DNA of 56,590 nucleotides from a bacterium (lineage in GTDB: Bacteria; Acidobacteriota; Polarisedimenticolia; J045), in NCBI GenBank assembly GCA_021372775.1, contig JAJFTU010000225.1, positions 1 through 56,590 of the forward strand. The letters are read 5' to 3'. This document shows, piece by piece, positions 38,426 to 47,003 of this stretch (the stretch's first letter is position 1; each line of letters opens with the position of its first letter). A program made the position numbers and the translations under genes. Under the pieces are notes generated by a model. That model was not told the DNA's origin and searched no databases. It worked only from the letters and a program-made list of their open reading frames with translations.

Positions 38426-39401
38426 GGGTTTCGCCTCCGAGGGCGGGCGCGGCGGCGGCGCGGCCGAGGCCGCGTCCTTCGGCGAGCGCGATGTAGGGGA
38501 TGTCGGCGGGATCGGCGCCGAGGACGCGCGCCGACCACGCGTCGAGCGCGACCGGATCGGTGCCGGCGGCCAGGAGGTCGCGGCGCGCGACGTCCTCGAG
38601 GCGGCCGCCGGTCGGGCCGCCGCGCATCAGCACGCGCGTGGCGTCAACGATCGTGAGGGTCGGGCGGATGGCGGCGCCGAGGTCGGCGATCGCGTTGTGG
38701 ATGTCCTGGTGCAGGCGCGCCCGCGTGCCGCCGAGGAAGCCGTAGGAGTTCTTGAACACGCAGGTCAGGCGGGAAAGGGCGTGGTCCTTGACGATCGGCA
38801 GGCTGATCAGCTTGTCGGCCTCGAAGAGGTCGCCGAGGAGATCCCATCGCGCGAGGACCGTTCCGTGGAGGTCGGCGGCGAGGAACGGCGCGGCGGGCGG
38901 GATGTGGAGTTCGCCGCCCGCCTCGAGGGTCGCGCGGCGGATGCCGGAGCGCTCGGACGTGCGCGAGGCGTCGTGCACGGGGTTCTCGGCGACGACGACC
39001 CGGCGCGCGCCGGCGGCGCGGCATTGGCGGACGACCTCGCCGACGATGGCGGGGTGCGTGTTCGCCCCCTGCTCGACGTTGCGGTCCCAGGCCATGTTCG
39101 GCTTGATCAGCACGCGGTCGCCGGGGCGCACGAAACGGCCGACGCCGCCGAGCTTGTCGAGGGCGGCGCGGACGAGGAGCGCGGGGTCGGCGCCGTGCGC
39201 GGCGAAGACCGTGGGGCGCAGCGGGTCGGCGGGGACGCGGAAGTCGGGAACGGTGCGCGCCGCGGCGAGACGGCCGAAACGTCCGGGGGAGAGCCGGCCG
39301 AGGGCGGCGAGCGCGGCGGCGCCGCCGAGGACGGCCGAGGCCTGGACCAGACGGCGCAGGACGAGGCGGCGGTTGGGGCGCGGATCGTCTTGGGGGGTCA
39401 T
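38412..39401 (-). CDS. DUF362 protein with Tat signal (second copy)
   Basis: 329 residues. NRRLVLRRLVQASAVLGGAAALAALG is a strong Tat-type leader. DUF362 landmarks are VLIKPNMAWDRNVEQGANTHP, VAENPVHDASRTS, LISLPIVKDHALSRLTCVFKNSYGFLGG, and TLTIVDATRVLMRGGPTGG. It differs in sequence from the other DUF362 product of this operon, so the pair is not a recent duplication. It overlaps the first codons of the polyferredoxin gene and the stop of the upstream anchored protein (ATG within TGA context). Confidence 0.87.
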   Translation of the reverse strand: MTPQDDPRPNRRLVLRRLVQASAVLGGAAALAALGRLSPGRFGRLAAARTVPDFRVPADPLRPTVFAAHGADPALLVRAALDKLGGVGRFVRPGDRVLIKPNMAWDRNVEQGANTHPAIVGEVVRQCRAAGARRVVVAENPVHDASRTSERSGIRRATLEAGGELHIPPAAPFLAADLHGTVLARWDLLGDLFEADKLISLPIVKDHALSRLTCVFKNSYGFLGGTRARLHQDIHNAIADLGAAIRPTLTIVDATRVLMRGGPTGGRLEDVARRDLLAAGTDPVALDAWSARVLGADPADIPYIALAEGRGLGRAAAAPALGGETHVGA

Positions 39402-40174
39402 TTCGCGGCTCCCGCGAGGTAGGCGTCGAGCTTGGCGGCGACCGGGGCGAGGGCGCCCGGCGCGGCCGGGGCGTCGGGGTCGGCGAGGAGCCGGACGTAG
39501 GCCGGGCCGCGGCGGAAGTAGATCGACTGGGGAGCGGCCTGGGCCTCGTCGCCGGGGCCGGGGGTCCGGTCGGGGCCGGCGTCGCGGGCGAGGGCCTTGG
39601 CCGCGCCGGCCGCGGTGTCGAACAGGAGGAGTTCGAGGTCGGCCGCGGGGGCGGGAAGGCGCCAGTAGACGAGGCGGCGGCAGCCGATCGACGTGAGGTA
39701 GGCCGCGGCGCCGTCGACGCGCTCCTCGAGGCGATCCTGCGGAAGGTCGGCCTCGGGGCGGGGGAGCCCGGGCGCGGCGGCCGGGTCGGGCACGGTCGCG
39801 GGCCGGGTCGCGGCGGCGGTCGTTGCGGGCGCGGCGGGGGCCGAGGGCGTCGACGCGTTTGCGGCCGCGGTCGCGCGCGCGGGCCCGGCTGTCGTCGCGG
39901 GCGCGACGGCGGGCTGCGGGGGAACCGGGCCTTGGACGGCGGCGCTCGGTTCGGTCGCGGCCGGCGTCGGAGCGGCGGGCGCGGGCGCCGAGGGGAGGGT
40001 CGGCGCGGCGGCGATCGGACTCGGCGCGGCCGGCGTCGACGCGGCGGGAAGGTCGCGGACGGAGACGTCGTGGGAGCGGTTGGCCGCTCCCCACGCGATC
40101 CACGCCGTCAGAACGACGAGCGGCGCGGCGAGCAGCGGGCCGACGATCCAGCCGGAGATGCGTCGATCGGTCAT
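39398..40174 (-). CDS. Membrane-anchored Ala/Pro-rich protein, DUF6599-like C-terminus
   Basis: 258 residues. One helix (residues 8-30, GWIVGPLLAAPLVVLTAWIAWG) anchors it. Residues 40-140 are an Ala/Pro/Thr-rich linker, and residues 145-258 form a small domain: VDGAAAYLTSIGCRRLVYWRL, SIYFRRGPAYVRLLADPD and VAAKLDAYLAG. The pattern resembles DUF6599, which is seen near DUF362 and polyferredoxin genes, but the match is by eye. First gene of the operon; it is probably exposed to the periplasm. No enzymatic motif is visible. Confidence 0.55.
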   Translation of the reverse strand: MTDRRISGWIVGPLLAAPLVVLTAWIAWGAANRSHDVSVRDLPAASTPAAPSPIAAAPTLPSAPAPAAPTPAATEPSAAVQGPVPPQPAVAPATTAGPARATAAANASTPSAPAAPATTAAATRPATVPDPAAAPGLPRPEADLPQDRLEERVDGAAAYLTSIGCRRLVYWRLPAPAADLELLLFDTAAGAAKALARDAGPDRTPGPGDEAQAAPQSIYFRRGPAYVRLLADPDAPAAPGALAPVAAKLDAYLAGAAK

Positions 40175-40371
40175 CGAATCCTCGCGGGGAGGGAGGCGAG
40201 CGGTTTCAACTGTAATACCGTGGGGCGGCGCGCGGTCGGCCCGCGGGCCGATTCGGCGCGGGCGGTCGGGACGGCGGCGCCGGCGCGTTGGGCGCGGGAC
40301 GGCGCGGCGCCGGGCGCGCGGCGCGGAGGCGCGGCGCCGGGGCGGCGCGGGTCTTGGACGAGGTGGGCGCG
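40175..40371. promoter_or_regulatory. Divergent promoter region for the AmmeMemoRadiSam operon and mnmE
   Basis: 197 bp. The only AT-rich spot is 40204-40220 (TTTCAACTGTAATACCG). It offers TAATAC as a -10 for mnmE and TATTAC on the other strand for the operon. No convincing -35 was found. The rest is GGCGCCGG-type simple sequence. Confidence 0.4.
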
Positions 40372-41688
40372 ATGGTCGAGGACGAGGAGAAGGACACGAT
40401 CGTGGCGCTGGCGACGGTGCCGGGGCGGGCCGCGCTGGCCGTGGTCCGGCTGAGCGGGCCGGGGACGTGCGCCGTGTTGGGGCGGGTCTTCCGGCGTCGC
40501 GGCGGGCGGGACGTGGCGGTGCGGAGGCCGGCGCTGGGGGTCGTTCTGGGAAGGGACGGCGGCGTGGTGGACGAGGGGGTGGCCCTGCGGTTCGCCGCGC
40601 CGCGCAGCTACACCGGGGAGGACGCGGCGGAGCTGACGCTGCACGGCTCGCCGGCGGTGGTGCGGGAGGTCGTCGCGGCGTGCGTTGCGGCCGGCGCGCG
40701 GGGGGCGCGGCCGGGGGAGTTCACGCTGCGGGCGCTCAAGGCGGGGAAGCTCGACTTGGCGCAGGCGGAGGCGGTGCGGGATCTGATCGAGGCGGCGACG
40801 GTGGAGCAGGCGCGGGTCGCGGCGCGGCAGATGGGGGGCGAGGTCGGCGGCTTGGTCGGGCGGTTCGCGGAGCGGGCGCTCGATCTGCAGGCCGAGTTGG
40901 AGGCCGGGCTCGACTTCGCGGAGGAGGAGGACGTCGGGGAGGCGCCGGAGGCGTTGGGGGCGAAGTGCGCGGCGCTGGCGGCGGAGATCGAGGCGGCGCT
41001 GGCGGCGGGGGAGGCGGCGCTGCGCGTGCGGGAGGGGGCGCGGGTCGTGCTGCTCGGGCCGCCGAACGCGGGGAAGTCGTCGTTGTTCAACCGGCTGCTC
41101 GGCGAGGATCGGGTGATCGTGACGGAGGAGCCGGGGACGACGCGGGACGTGGTGGAGGAGACGATCGTCGTGGAGGGACTGCCGGTGACGGTGGTCGACG
41201 CGGCGGGGGTGGGGGAGGCGAAGGGGCGGGCGGAGGCGGAGGGGATGCGGCGCGCGGTCGCCGCGGCGCGCGGAGCGGATCTGGTGCTGGACGTCTTCGA
41301 CGCGCGGATCGGGCCGGCGGATCGGTGGCCGGGGGGGCTGCTGGTCGGGACGCACGTGGACCTGGCGGGGGCGCGTCGGGAGTGGGATGCGGTCTACGTG
41401 GGGAACGCGAGCGGCGAGGGGCTGGCCGAGCTCCGGCGGACGATCGCGGCGCGGCTCGAGGCGCCGGGCGGGGCGCCGCTGGAGAGCGTCGCGCTGGCGA
41501 CGGAGCGACATCGGGACGCGGCGCGGCGGGCGGCGGAGCGGCTGCGGGCGGCGTCGTCGGCGGCTGCGGGGGAGCTGGCGGCGTTCGAGGTGCGCGGGGC
41601 CGTGAACGCGCTGCGGGAGATCTTGGGGGAGGTGCGGCCGGAGGAGCTGCTGGGGCGGATCTTCGGCCGGTTCTGCATCGGCAAGTGA
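40372..41688 (+). CDS. mnmE: tRNA modification GTPase MnmE
   Basis: 438 residues. The N-terminal folate-binding domain is DTIVALATVPGRAALAVVRLSG and RSYTGEDAAELTLHGSP. The G domain has GPPNAGKSS (P-loop) and EEPGTTRD. The switch II motif reads DAAGV instead of DTAG, and the G4 position appears as GTHVD rather than NKxD. The C-terminal FCIGK with the essential Cys is intact. With MnmG it forms the cmnm5 modification on wobble uridine. ATG was chosen with GAGGTG upstream. mnmG lies 1.5 kb away in opposite direction. Confidence 0.93.
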   Translation: MVEDEEKDTIVALATVPGRAALAVVRLSGPGTCAVLGRVFRRRGGRDVAVRRPALGVVLGRDGGVVDEGVALRFAAPRSYTGEDAAELTLHGSPAVVREVVAACVAAGARGARPGEFTLRALKAGKLDLAQAEAVRDLIEAATVEQARVAARQMGGEVGGLVGRFAERALDLQAELEAGLDFAEEEDVGEAPEALGAKCAALAAEIEAALAAGEAALRVREGARVVLLGPPNAGKSSLFNRLLGEDRVIVTEEPGTTRDVVEETIVVEGLPVTVVDAAGVGEAKGRAEAEGMRRAVAAARGADLVLDVFDARIGPADRWPGGLLVGTHVDLAGARREWDAVYVGNASGEGLAELRRTIAARLEAPGGAPLESVALATERHRDAARRAAERLRAASSAAAGELAAFEVRGAVNALREILGEVRPEELLGRIFGRFCIGK

Positions 41689-41692
41689 GGGT

Positions 41693-41726
41693 GTCGGCGG
41701 CCGACAGAGAAACGTCGGCGGCCGAC
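41693..41726. repeat. Paired palindrome element, locus B
   Basis: Two perfect GTCGGCGGCCGAC units at 41693-41705 and 41714-41726, 21 bp apart, both extended as TGTC...GACA-like context. It begins 4 bp after the mnmE stop. Confidence 0.8.
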
Positions 41727-41990
41727 AGCGACGGTTCGGGGGGGGGGTCGGAGTCGGCTGCGGGGTGGCGGGCCGGCGCGGCGGGCAGGTCGTCGATGGC
41801 CGGGCACGGTGAAGCCGAGCCTGTTGCGCGGGAAGTGGAGGGGGAGCCCCGCGCGTTTGCGAGGTGGAATCGTGTGCGGACCGGCTGCGCTCGCGGCTGG
41901 AAGGACGCGGCGGCCGAACGCGTTTGGGGCGCGCGCTGATTTGGCCAGCATAACAGTCGGGGGTTCACCGCGGCGCGGTTGGGCGGGTTC

Positions 41991-42024
41991 GTCGGCGGCC
42001 GACACCATAATGTCGGCGGCAGAC
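41991..42024. repeat. Paired palindrome element, locus C
   Basis: GTCGGCGGCCGAC at 41991-42003 and GTCGGCGGCAGAC at 42012-42024, 21 bp apart, in the middle of the repeat island. Confidence 0.8.
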
Positions 42025-42471
42025 GGTGCGGTGGATGGCGCGGCGCGGCGGCAGGTCGAGTCCTGCGCGAGGGGAGGCGCGGCGACGCGGGAACTCGGGG
42101 GCCGCCGGGCGGCGGCCGGCTGCGGGGCGGCGTCGGGTGGGCGCGCGGGGTGCAGCCGGGATTGTCGCGGCGGGGATGCGGGGGGGCAATCGTCGGAGCG
42201 GCCGCGAGGGCGGCGACGGTGAAGCCGAGATTGTTGCGGGTCCCGGCGGTCGACGAGCCGGGCCGCGCCAGGCGGTCGCGAACCGCGCAGGGCGAAGCGG
42301 AGCGTGTCGCGGGAGGTTGCGCCGGGGGTCCCGGGCGCGGAGGCGGGGCCGGCGTTCGCCGGAGGGCGGGCGGAGGGCCGGACCGGCGGCGCTCTGCGGG
42401 CTGGTCGGTTAGGCTGCAACAGGCTCGGCTTCACCGTGGGCGGGAGCGGAGAGGGGACGAGCGGCGGAAAC

Positions 42472-42505
42472 GTCGGCGGCCGACAGCTCGATGTCTGCGG
42501 CCGAC
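42472..42505. repeat. Paired palindrome element, locus D
   Basis: GTCGGCGGCCGAC at 42472-42484 and GTCTGCGGCCGAC at 42493-42505, 21 bp apart. It lies 5 bp beyond the rsmG stop, on the 3' side of that leftward gene. Confidence 0.8.
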
Positions 42506-42510
42506 AGCCA

Positions 42511-43158
42511 TCAGGCGCGGGCCTCGAGCAGCGCGCCGGTCGGGTGGTGGCGCAGCGGATGGACCGCCGCGCGCGGGATCAGGGCGGCGATCCGGGCCGC
42601 GTCCTCCGCGGAGACCCAGGCCAGGACCTGCCGCGCCGCCCCCCGTTCCAACGCGGCGCGGATCCACCGCTCCGGCTCGGGGAAGCCGCGCATCGTCAGC
42701 ACGTCGGCTGCGGGGAGGGCCTCCGGACCGGCGATCCGAACCCGTTCCACCCGGACGCGGTCGGCCAGCCCGGACTCGCGCAGGGCGGCGCGGAGGAAGG
42801 CGGCCTTGGCGTCGCGGGCCTCGAAGAGCGTTCCGTCCAGCGCGGGGCGGCAGGTCAGCAGCGGCAGGGCGGGGTAGCCGTTCCCCGAGCCGAGGTCGAC
42901 CAGCCGACCGGACGTCGCGGCGCCGACGAGCGGCAGGGCCTCGAGCGCCTCGAGCAGATGGCGGCGCAGCCCCTCCCGCGGATCGCGGATCGCGGTCAGC
43001 GCGAAGCGGCGGTTCCAGTCGTAGAGCAGCCGGAGGTGGGCGAGGAGCGCGGCGACCAGCGCGGGGGCGGCCGGCTCGCCGAACTCCTCGAGCAGCCGGA
43101 CGGTCTCGGCGGCGGACGCGGCTTCGTCGATGCGGGGGGCCGGGGCGGGGCGGCTCAC
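42511..43158 (-). CDS. rsmG: 16S rRNA (guanine527-N7)-methyltransferase RsmG
   Basis: 215 residues from GTG overlapping the mnmG stop (GTGA). The SAM motif is [42 protein letters not shown] precedes it, as in RsmG. RsmG methylates G527 of 16S rRNA. The order mnmG-rsmG-parA-parB is classical near origins, though here mnmG-rsmG are divergent from parAB. The C-terminus is compact with [12 protein letters not shown]. Confidence 0.93.
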   Translation of the reverse strand: MSRPAPAPRIDEAASAAETVRLLEEFGEPAAPALVAALLAHLRLLYDWNRRFALTAIRDPREGLRRHLLEALEALPLVGAATSGRLVDLGSGNGYPALPLLTCRPALDGTLFEARDAKAAFLRAALRESGLADRVRVERVRIAGPEALPAADVLTMRGFPEPERWIRAALERGAARQVLAWVSAEDAARIAALIPRAAVHPLRHHPTGALLEARA

Positions 43159-44990
43159 GAGAGACCCTTTCGGCGGCGGTCGAGCGCCGCGGCGAGGAGG
43201 CCGACCGCGGCCGGGGTCATCCCCGGGATCCGCGACGCCTGGCCGAGCGAGGTCGGGCGGACTTGGCGCAGCCGCTCCTGCAGTTCGTTGGAGAGCCCGG
43301 GCAGGCCGTCGAACGAGAAGCCGTCCGGAACGGCGATCCCCTCCGACCGGCGCAGGCGGTCGGCCTCGCGCGCCTCGCGCTCGAGGTAGCCGCGGTAGCG
43401 GACGAGGCTGGCGACGGTCGCGCGGTCGCGCTCCGGCAACGGGGCGGCTTCGGCGACGGCGTCGAGGAGCGGCGCCGCCTCCTCGCCGCGCCGCAGGCGG
43501 TCGCCGGCGGTCGGGGCGTGCGGCCCGTCGAGCGGGCCGGGGTCGAGCGCGGCGCGGGCGGCCTCGATCCGCTCCCAGCGTTCCCGTGCCTGGCGCTCGC
43601 GGTCCGGCGGGACCGCGCCGAGCCGCGCCGCGAGCGGCGTCAGCCGGCGGTCGGCGTTGTCGGGGGCCAGCGAGAGCCGCATCTCGGCCCGGGAGGTGAA
43701 CATCCGGTACGGTTCCAGGACGCCGGCGGTCGTCAGGTCGTCCACCATCACGCCGATGTACGAGGTCAGCCGGTCGGGCCGCCACGGCTCGGCCCCGGCC
43801 GCGGCGCGGGCGGCGTTGATCCCGGCGACGAGCCCGAGCGCGGCCGCCTCCTCGTAGCCGGTCGTGCCGCAGATCTGCCCGGCGAGGAAGAGCCCCGGAA
43901 CCGCCTTCGTCTCGAGCGTCGCGCGGAGCTGCGCGGGCGGGACGTAGTCGTACTCCACCGCGTAGCCGTGGCGGGCGACCTCCGCCCCCTCCAGCCCGGG
44001 GATCGCGTGGACCAGCTCGTCCTGCAGCTCCGGCGGGAGGCTGGTCGAGAGGCCGTTGACGTAGATCCAGGGGTGGTCGAGGCCGAGCGGCTCGAGGTGC
44101 AGCAGGTGGCGGTCGCGGTCGGCGAACTTCACCACCTTGTCCTCGAAGGAGGGGCAGTAGCGCGGACCGCGGGACTTGATCCGGCCGGTGTAGAGCGGCG
44201 AGCGGTCGAGCCCCCGCCGCACCACGGCGTGGACCGCCTCGTTCGTGTGGGCGAGGTGGACCGGCCGCTGGGAGAGGACGGGCTCGAACCGGCCGTCGGC
44301 GCCGTGGGCGAAGCTGAGCGGCTCCGGCCGCTCGTCCCCCGGCTGGGGCTCGAAGCGGGCGAAGTCGATCGACGCGCGGAGGAGCCGCGGCGGGGTGCCG
44401 GTCTTGAACCGCTCCAGCCGCAGGCCGGCCCGCCGCAGGGCTCCGGAGAGCGCCTCGGCCGGCGGCTCGCCGGTCCGGCCGCCCGGGACGACCTCCTCGC
44501 CGCGGAAGAGGCGGCCGCCGAGGAACGTGCCGGTGGTCAGGACGACGGCGCTCGCGGGGAACCGCCGTCCGTCGAGCGTCTCCGCCCCGACGACGCGGCC
44601 GCCCTCGAGGATCAGGCCGGCGGCCTCGCCGCGCTCGACCCGGATCCGGGGCTCGGCGGCGACGATCCGCCCGACGGCGGCGGGGTAGCGCTCGGCGTCC
44701 TGCTGGACCCGGGGCCCCTGGACGGCGGGGCCGCGGCTGCGGTTGAGGACGCGGAAGTGGATCCCGGCGAGGTCGGCGGCGATCCCCATCGCGCCGCCCA
44801 TCGCGTCGACCTCCCGGACGAGGTGCCCCTTGCCGATCCCGCCGATCGCCGGGTTGCAGGAGAGGCGGACGAGGGCGTCGGGGTCGTGGGTCAGGAGGAC
44901 GACGTCGGCGCCGCAGCGCGCGGCGGCGAGGGCCGCCTCGACCCCCGCGTGGCCGCCGCCCACGACCAAGACCGGCTGTAGTTCGCGCAT
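43155..44990 (-). CDS. mnmG: tRNA uridine-5-carboxymethylaminomethyl enzyme MnmG (GidA)
   Basis: 611 residues. FAD-binding [21 protein letters not shown] at the N-terminus, [28 protein letters not shown], and [17 protein letters not shown] are diagnostic. The C-terminal [30 protein letters not shown] is the helical MnmE-binding end. ATG begins MRELQPV; a longer frame upstream would translate a parS site (MFHVEQ) and was rejected. It works with MnmE and glycine on tRNA U34. Divergent to parA across the parS region. Confidence 0.97.
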   Translation of the reverse strand: MRELQPVLVVGGGHAGVEAALAAARCGADVVLLTHDPDALVRLSCNPAIGGIGKGHLVREVDAMGGAMGIAADLAGIHFRVLNRSRGPAVQGPRVQQDAERYPAAVGRIVAAEPRIRVERGEAAGLILEGGRVVGAETLDGRRFPASAVVLTTGTFLGGRLFRGEEVVPGGRTGEPPAEALSGALRRAGLRLERFKTGTPPRLLRASIDFARFEPQPGDERPEPLSFAHGADGRFEPVLSQRPVHLAHTNEAVHAVVRRGLDRSPLYTGRIKSRGPRYCPSFEDKVVKFADRDRHLLHLEPLGLDHPWIYVNGLSTSLPPELQDELVHAIPGLEGAEVARHGYAVEYDYVPPAQLRATLETKAVPGLFLAGQICGTTGYEEAAALGLVAGINAARAAAGAEPWRPDRLTSYIGVMVDDLTTAGVLEPYRMFTSRAEMRLSLAPDNADRRLTPLAARLGAVPPDRERQARERWERIEAARAALDPGPLDGPHAPTAGDRLRRGEEAAPLLDAVAEAAPLPERDRATVASLVRYRGYLEREAREADRLRRSEGIAVPDGFSFDGLPGLSNELQERLRQVRPTSLGQASRIPGMTPAAVGLLAAALDRRRKGLS

Positions 44991-45078
44991 CGTCCGCTCG
45001 CCTCGACGAGGCGGTAATGTCGCCCGCCGGCCGGGCCGCCGCAAGCGCCGGCGGCGGGCGGGGGCGCCGTCCGGCCCT

Positions 45079-45094
45079 TGTTCCACGTGGAACA
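45079..45094. other. parS site 1
   Basis: Perfect palindrome TGTTCCACGTGGAACA, the parS consensus with C-G at the variable positions. ParB, encoded 1 kb to the right, should nucleate here. Confidence 0.93.
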
Positions 45095-45106
45095 CGGCCG
45101 GCCCGC

Positions 45107-45122
45107 TGTTCCACGTGGAACA
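45107..45122. other. parS site 2
   Basis: TGTTCCACGTGGAACA again, 28 bp after site 1. Confidence 0.93.
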
Positions 45123-45149
45123 TCCCCGCGGCCAACGGGTCCTCGCGGC

Positions 45150-45165
45150 TGTTCCACGTGGAACA
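45150..45165. other. parS site 3
   Basis: TGTTCCACGTGGAACA, 43 bp after site 2. The cluster of three is the main centromere of the window. Confidence 0.93.
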
Positions 45166-45310
45166 CCGCAGGCGTCATAACGACGAAGGCGACGGTAGAC
45201 CGTAAGCGTCCGTCCGGCGATCGGAACGGGCGCCGCGTTCCGGCGGACACGGGGGAGTGTGCTATTCTCGCGCGGTTGCGCTCCCCCGAGCCGCTCGGCA
45301 GGATCCTTCC

Positions 45311-46099
45311 ATGCAGCGTGTCATCGCAGTCGCCAATCAGAAGGGCGGTGTCGGCAAGACCACGACCGCCGTCAACCTCGGAGCCGGACTCGCGCTCGCG
45401 GGGCGGCGGACGCTCCTCGTCGACCTCGACCCGCAGGCGAACACGACGCGCGCCTTGGGGTACGAGCGGGACCCGGAGCGCCGCACGATCTACGACTCGC
45501 TGATCGACGGCGTGCCGATGGACGAGACGCTCCTCGCGACGGAGCTCGAGAACCTGACCCTCTGCCCCTCGGAGAACGAACTCGCCGGGGCGGAGGTCGA
45601 GCTGATCAACCTGCCGCGGCGCGAGTACCGCATGGCGGAGCTGTTCGACGCGCTCGCCCGGCCGTTCGACTTCGTGCTGATCGACTGCCCCCCCTCGCTG
45701 AGCTTCCTCACGGTCAACGCCCTCTCCGCCGCCGACTCGGTGCTGATCCCGATCCAGTGCGAGTACCTGGCGCTCGAAGGGGTGACGCAGCTGATCGAGA
45801 CGCTCAAGCGGGTGAAGAAGGCGCTCAACCCGAGGCTGAACGTCGAGGGCGTGCTGCTCACGATGTACGACGATCGGACCAACCTCTCGCGCCAGGTCGC
45901 GGAGGAGGTCAATTCGTTCTTCAAGGGGAGCGTCTACCAGACGATCATTCCCCGGAACATCCGCCTGAGCGAGGCGCCGTCGTTCGGCAAGCCGATCTTC
46001 CTCTACGATCCGCGCTCGCGCGGCGCCGCCGCGTACCTCGAACTGGCCAAGGAGATCCTCAGCCGTGAAGGTCGAACCGAGACGCAAGGGGCTGGGTAA
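45311..46099 (+). CDS. parA: Chromosome partitioning ATPase ParA (Soj)
   Basis: 262 residues. Deviant Walker [18 protein letters not shown]' [12 protein letters not shown], Walker [12 protein letters not shown], and [11 protein letters not shown] plus [16 protein letters not shown] at the C-terminal side, all typical of chromosomal ParA. ATG preceded by AGGATCCTTCC. An upstream in-frame start (45257) would add 18 non-conserved residues. ParA moves ParB-parS complexes on the nucleoid. It overlaps parB by 35 bp. Confidence 0.97.
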   Translation: MQRVIAVANQKGGVGKTTTAVNLGAGLALAGRRTLLVDLDPQANTTRALGYERDPERRTIYDSLIDGVPMDETLLATELENLTLCPSENELAGAEVELINLPRREYRMAELFDALARPFDFVLIDCPPSLSFLTVNALSAADSVLIPIQCEYLALEGVTQLIETLKRVKKALNPRLNVEGVLLTMYDDRTNLSRQVAEEVNSFFKGSVYQTIIPRNIRLSEAPSFGKPIFLYDPRSRGAAAYLELAKEILSREGRTETQGAG

Positions 46100-47000
46100 G
46101 GGCCTCGGCGCGCTGATCCGCGAGACGCCCGGAGCCGATCCGCTGCAGGGGCCCGTCGGCGCCTCCGCGGAGGCCCCGGCGCCGGTCGCCGCGGGCGTGC
46201 CGCTGGAAGTCCCGGTCGAAAAGATCCACCCCAATCCCCACCAGCCGCGGCAGCGCTTCGACGAGGCGGAAATCGACGCCCTCGCCGAATCGATCAAGCA
46301 GAGCGGCATCCTCCAGCCGCTCGTCCTGCGCCCGGAGACCGACGGCCGCTACACCCTCGTCGCCGGCGAACGGCGGCTTCGCGCCGCGAAGCGGGTCGGC
46401 CTCGCCGTCGTCCCCGCGGTGATCGGCGAGTACGCCGACGACAAGCTGCTCGAGCTGGCGCTGATCGAGAACATCCAGCGCGACGACCTTGGTCCGCTCG
46501 AGACGGCGCGCGCCTTCCGCAAGCTGGTCCGCGAGCTCGGCCTGACCCAGGCCGAGGTCGCCGAGCGGGTCGGCAAGCCGCGCAGCTCGGTCGCCAACTT
46601 CCTCCGCCTGCTCGACCTGCCCGACGTCGTGCAGAACCTGCTCGACGACGGGACGCTCGACATGGGGCACGGCCGCGCGCTGGCCGGCCTCGAGAACCCG
46701 GAGCTGCAGGAGAAGCTGGCCCTCGCCGCCGCGACGAACGGCTGGTCGGTGCGCGAAGTCGAGGCGCGGGCCAAGCGGGCGCAGGTCGAAGGGACGGTGG
46801 CGGACGACGCCGCCGACGACCGCCGCGACCCGAACGTCGCCGCCGCCGAGAAGACGCTCGCCCGGGCCCTCGAGGCCGGCGTTTCGATCAGCATCAAGCG
46901 GAACGGCAAGGGGAAGATCGAGATCCGCTTCGCCAACGGCGAGGACCTCGACCGGCTCTACCGCGCCCTGCTGCGCGGCTCGGGCAAGGCGGGGGCGTAG
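46065..47000 (+). CDS. parB: Chromosome partitioning protein ParB
   Basis: 311 residues from GTG. It opens [18 protein letters not shown], the ParA-activating tail. The CTPase/ParB core follows with IHPNPHQPRQRFDEAEI, LVAGERRLRAAKRVG and ALIENIQRDDLGPLETA (the GERR motif binds CTP). The helix-turn-helix is LTQAEVAERVGKPRSSVANFLRLL. The C-terminal dimer domain ends in YRALLRG. It binds the parS sites upstream. Confidence 0.97.
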   Translation: MKVEPRRKGLGKGLGALIRETPGADPLQGPVGASAEAPAPVAAGVPLEVPVEKIHPNPHQPRQRFDEAEIDALAESIKQSGILQPLVLRPETDGRYTLVAGERRLRAAKRVGLAVVPAVIGEYADDKLLELALIENIQRDDLGPLETARAFRKLVRELGLTQAEVAERVGKPRSSVANFLRLLDLPDVVQNLLDDGTLDMGHGRALAGLENPELQEKLALAAATNGWSVREVEARAKRAQVEGTVADDAADDRRDPNVAAAEKTLARALEAGVSISIKRNGKGKIEIRFANGEDLDRLYRALLRGSGKAGA

Positions 47001-47003
47001 CGG

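Larger units (their letters stand above)
41689..42510. repeat. Repeat island between mnmE and rsmG
   Basis: 820 bp with no credible gene between two convergent 3' ends. It holds three paired-palindrome elements (B, C, D) and six copies of a second motif with core GTGAAGCCGAGCCTGTTGC: 41805-41827(+), 41948-41971(-), 42148-42168(+, diverged), 42216-42237(+), 42289-42310(+, diverged), 42416-42438(-). The outermost two are identical over 23 bp and inverted. A run of ten G occurs at 41738-41747. Open frames on both strands start at these motifs but have no plausible composition. Confidence 0.75.
44991..45310. promoter_or_regulatory. Divergent mnmG-parA region with parS cluster and extended -10
   Basis: 320 bp. 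It contains three parS sites (listed separately) and, for parA, an extended -10 element TGCTATTCT (45260-45268) that lies about 43 bp before the parA ATG. No good -35 is visible. The mnmG promoter should be on the opposite side, unidentified. Confidence 0.6.

Noticed and set aside
41809-42222. 137-codon frame starting MKPSLLRGKW in the repeat island
   Set aside because: Starts inside a repeat motif; composition is low complexity and the frame is shared by both strands' repeats. A second frame (MKPSLLQ) begins from the inverted copy, so the similarity is that of the repeat.
46065-46099. Possible frameshift between parA and parB
   Set aside because: Overlap of 35 bp is clean with both proteins full length; normal operon overlap.
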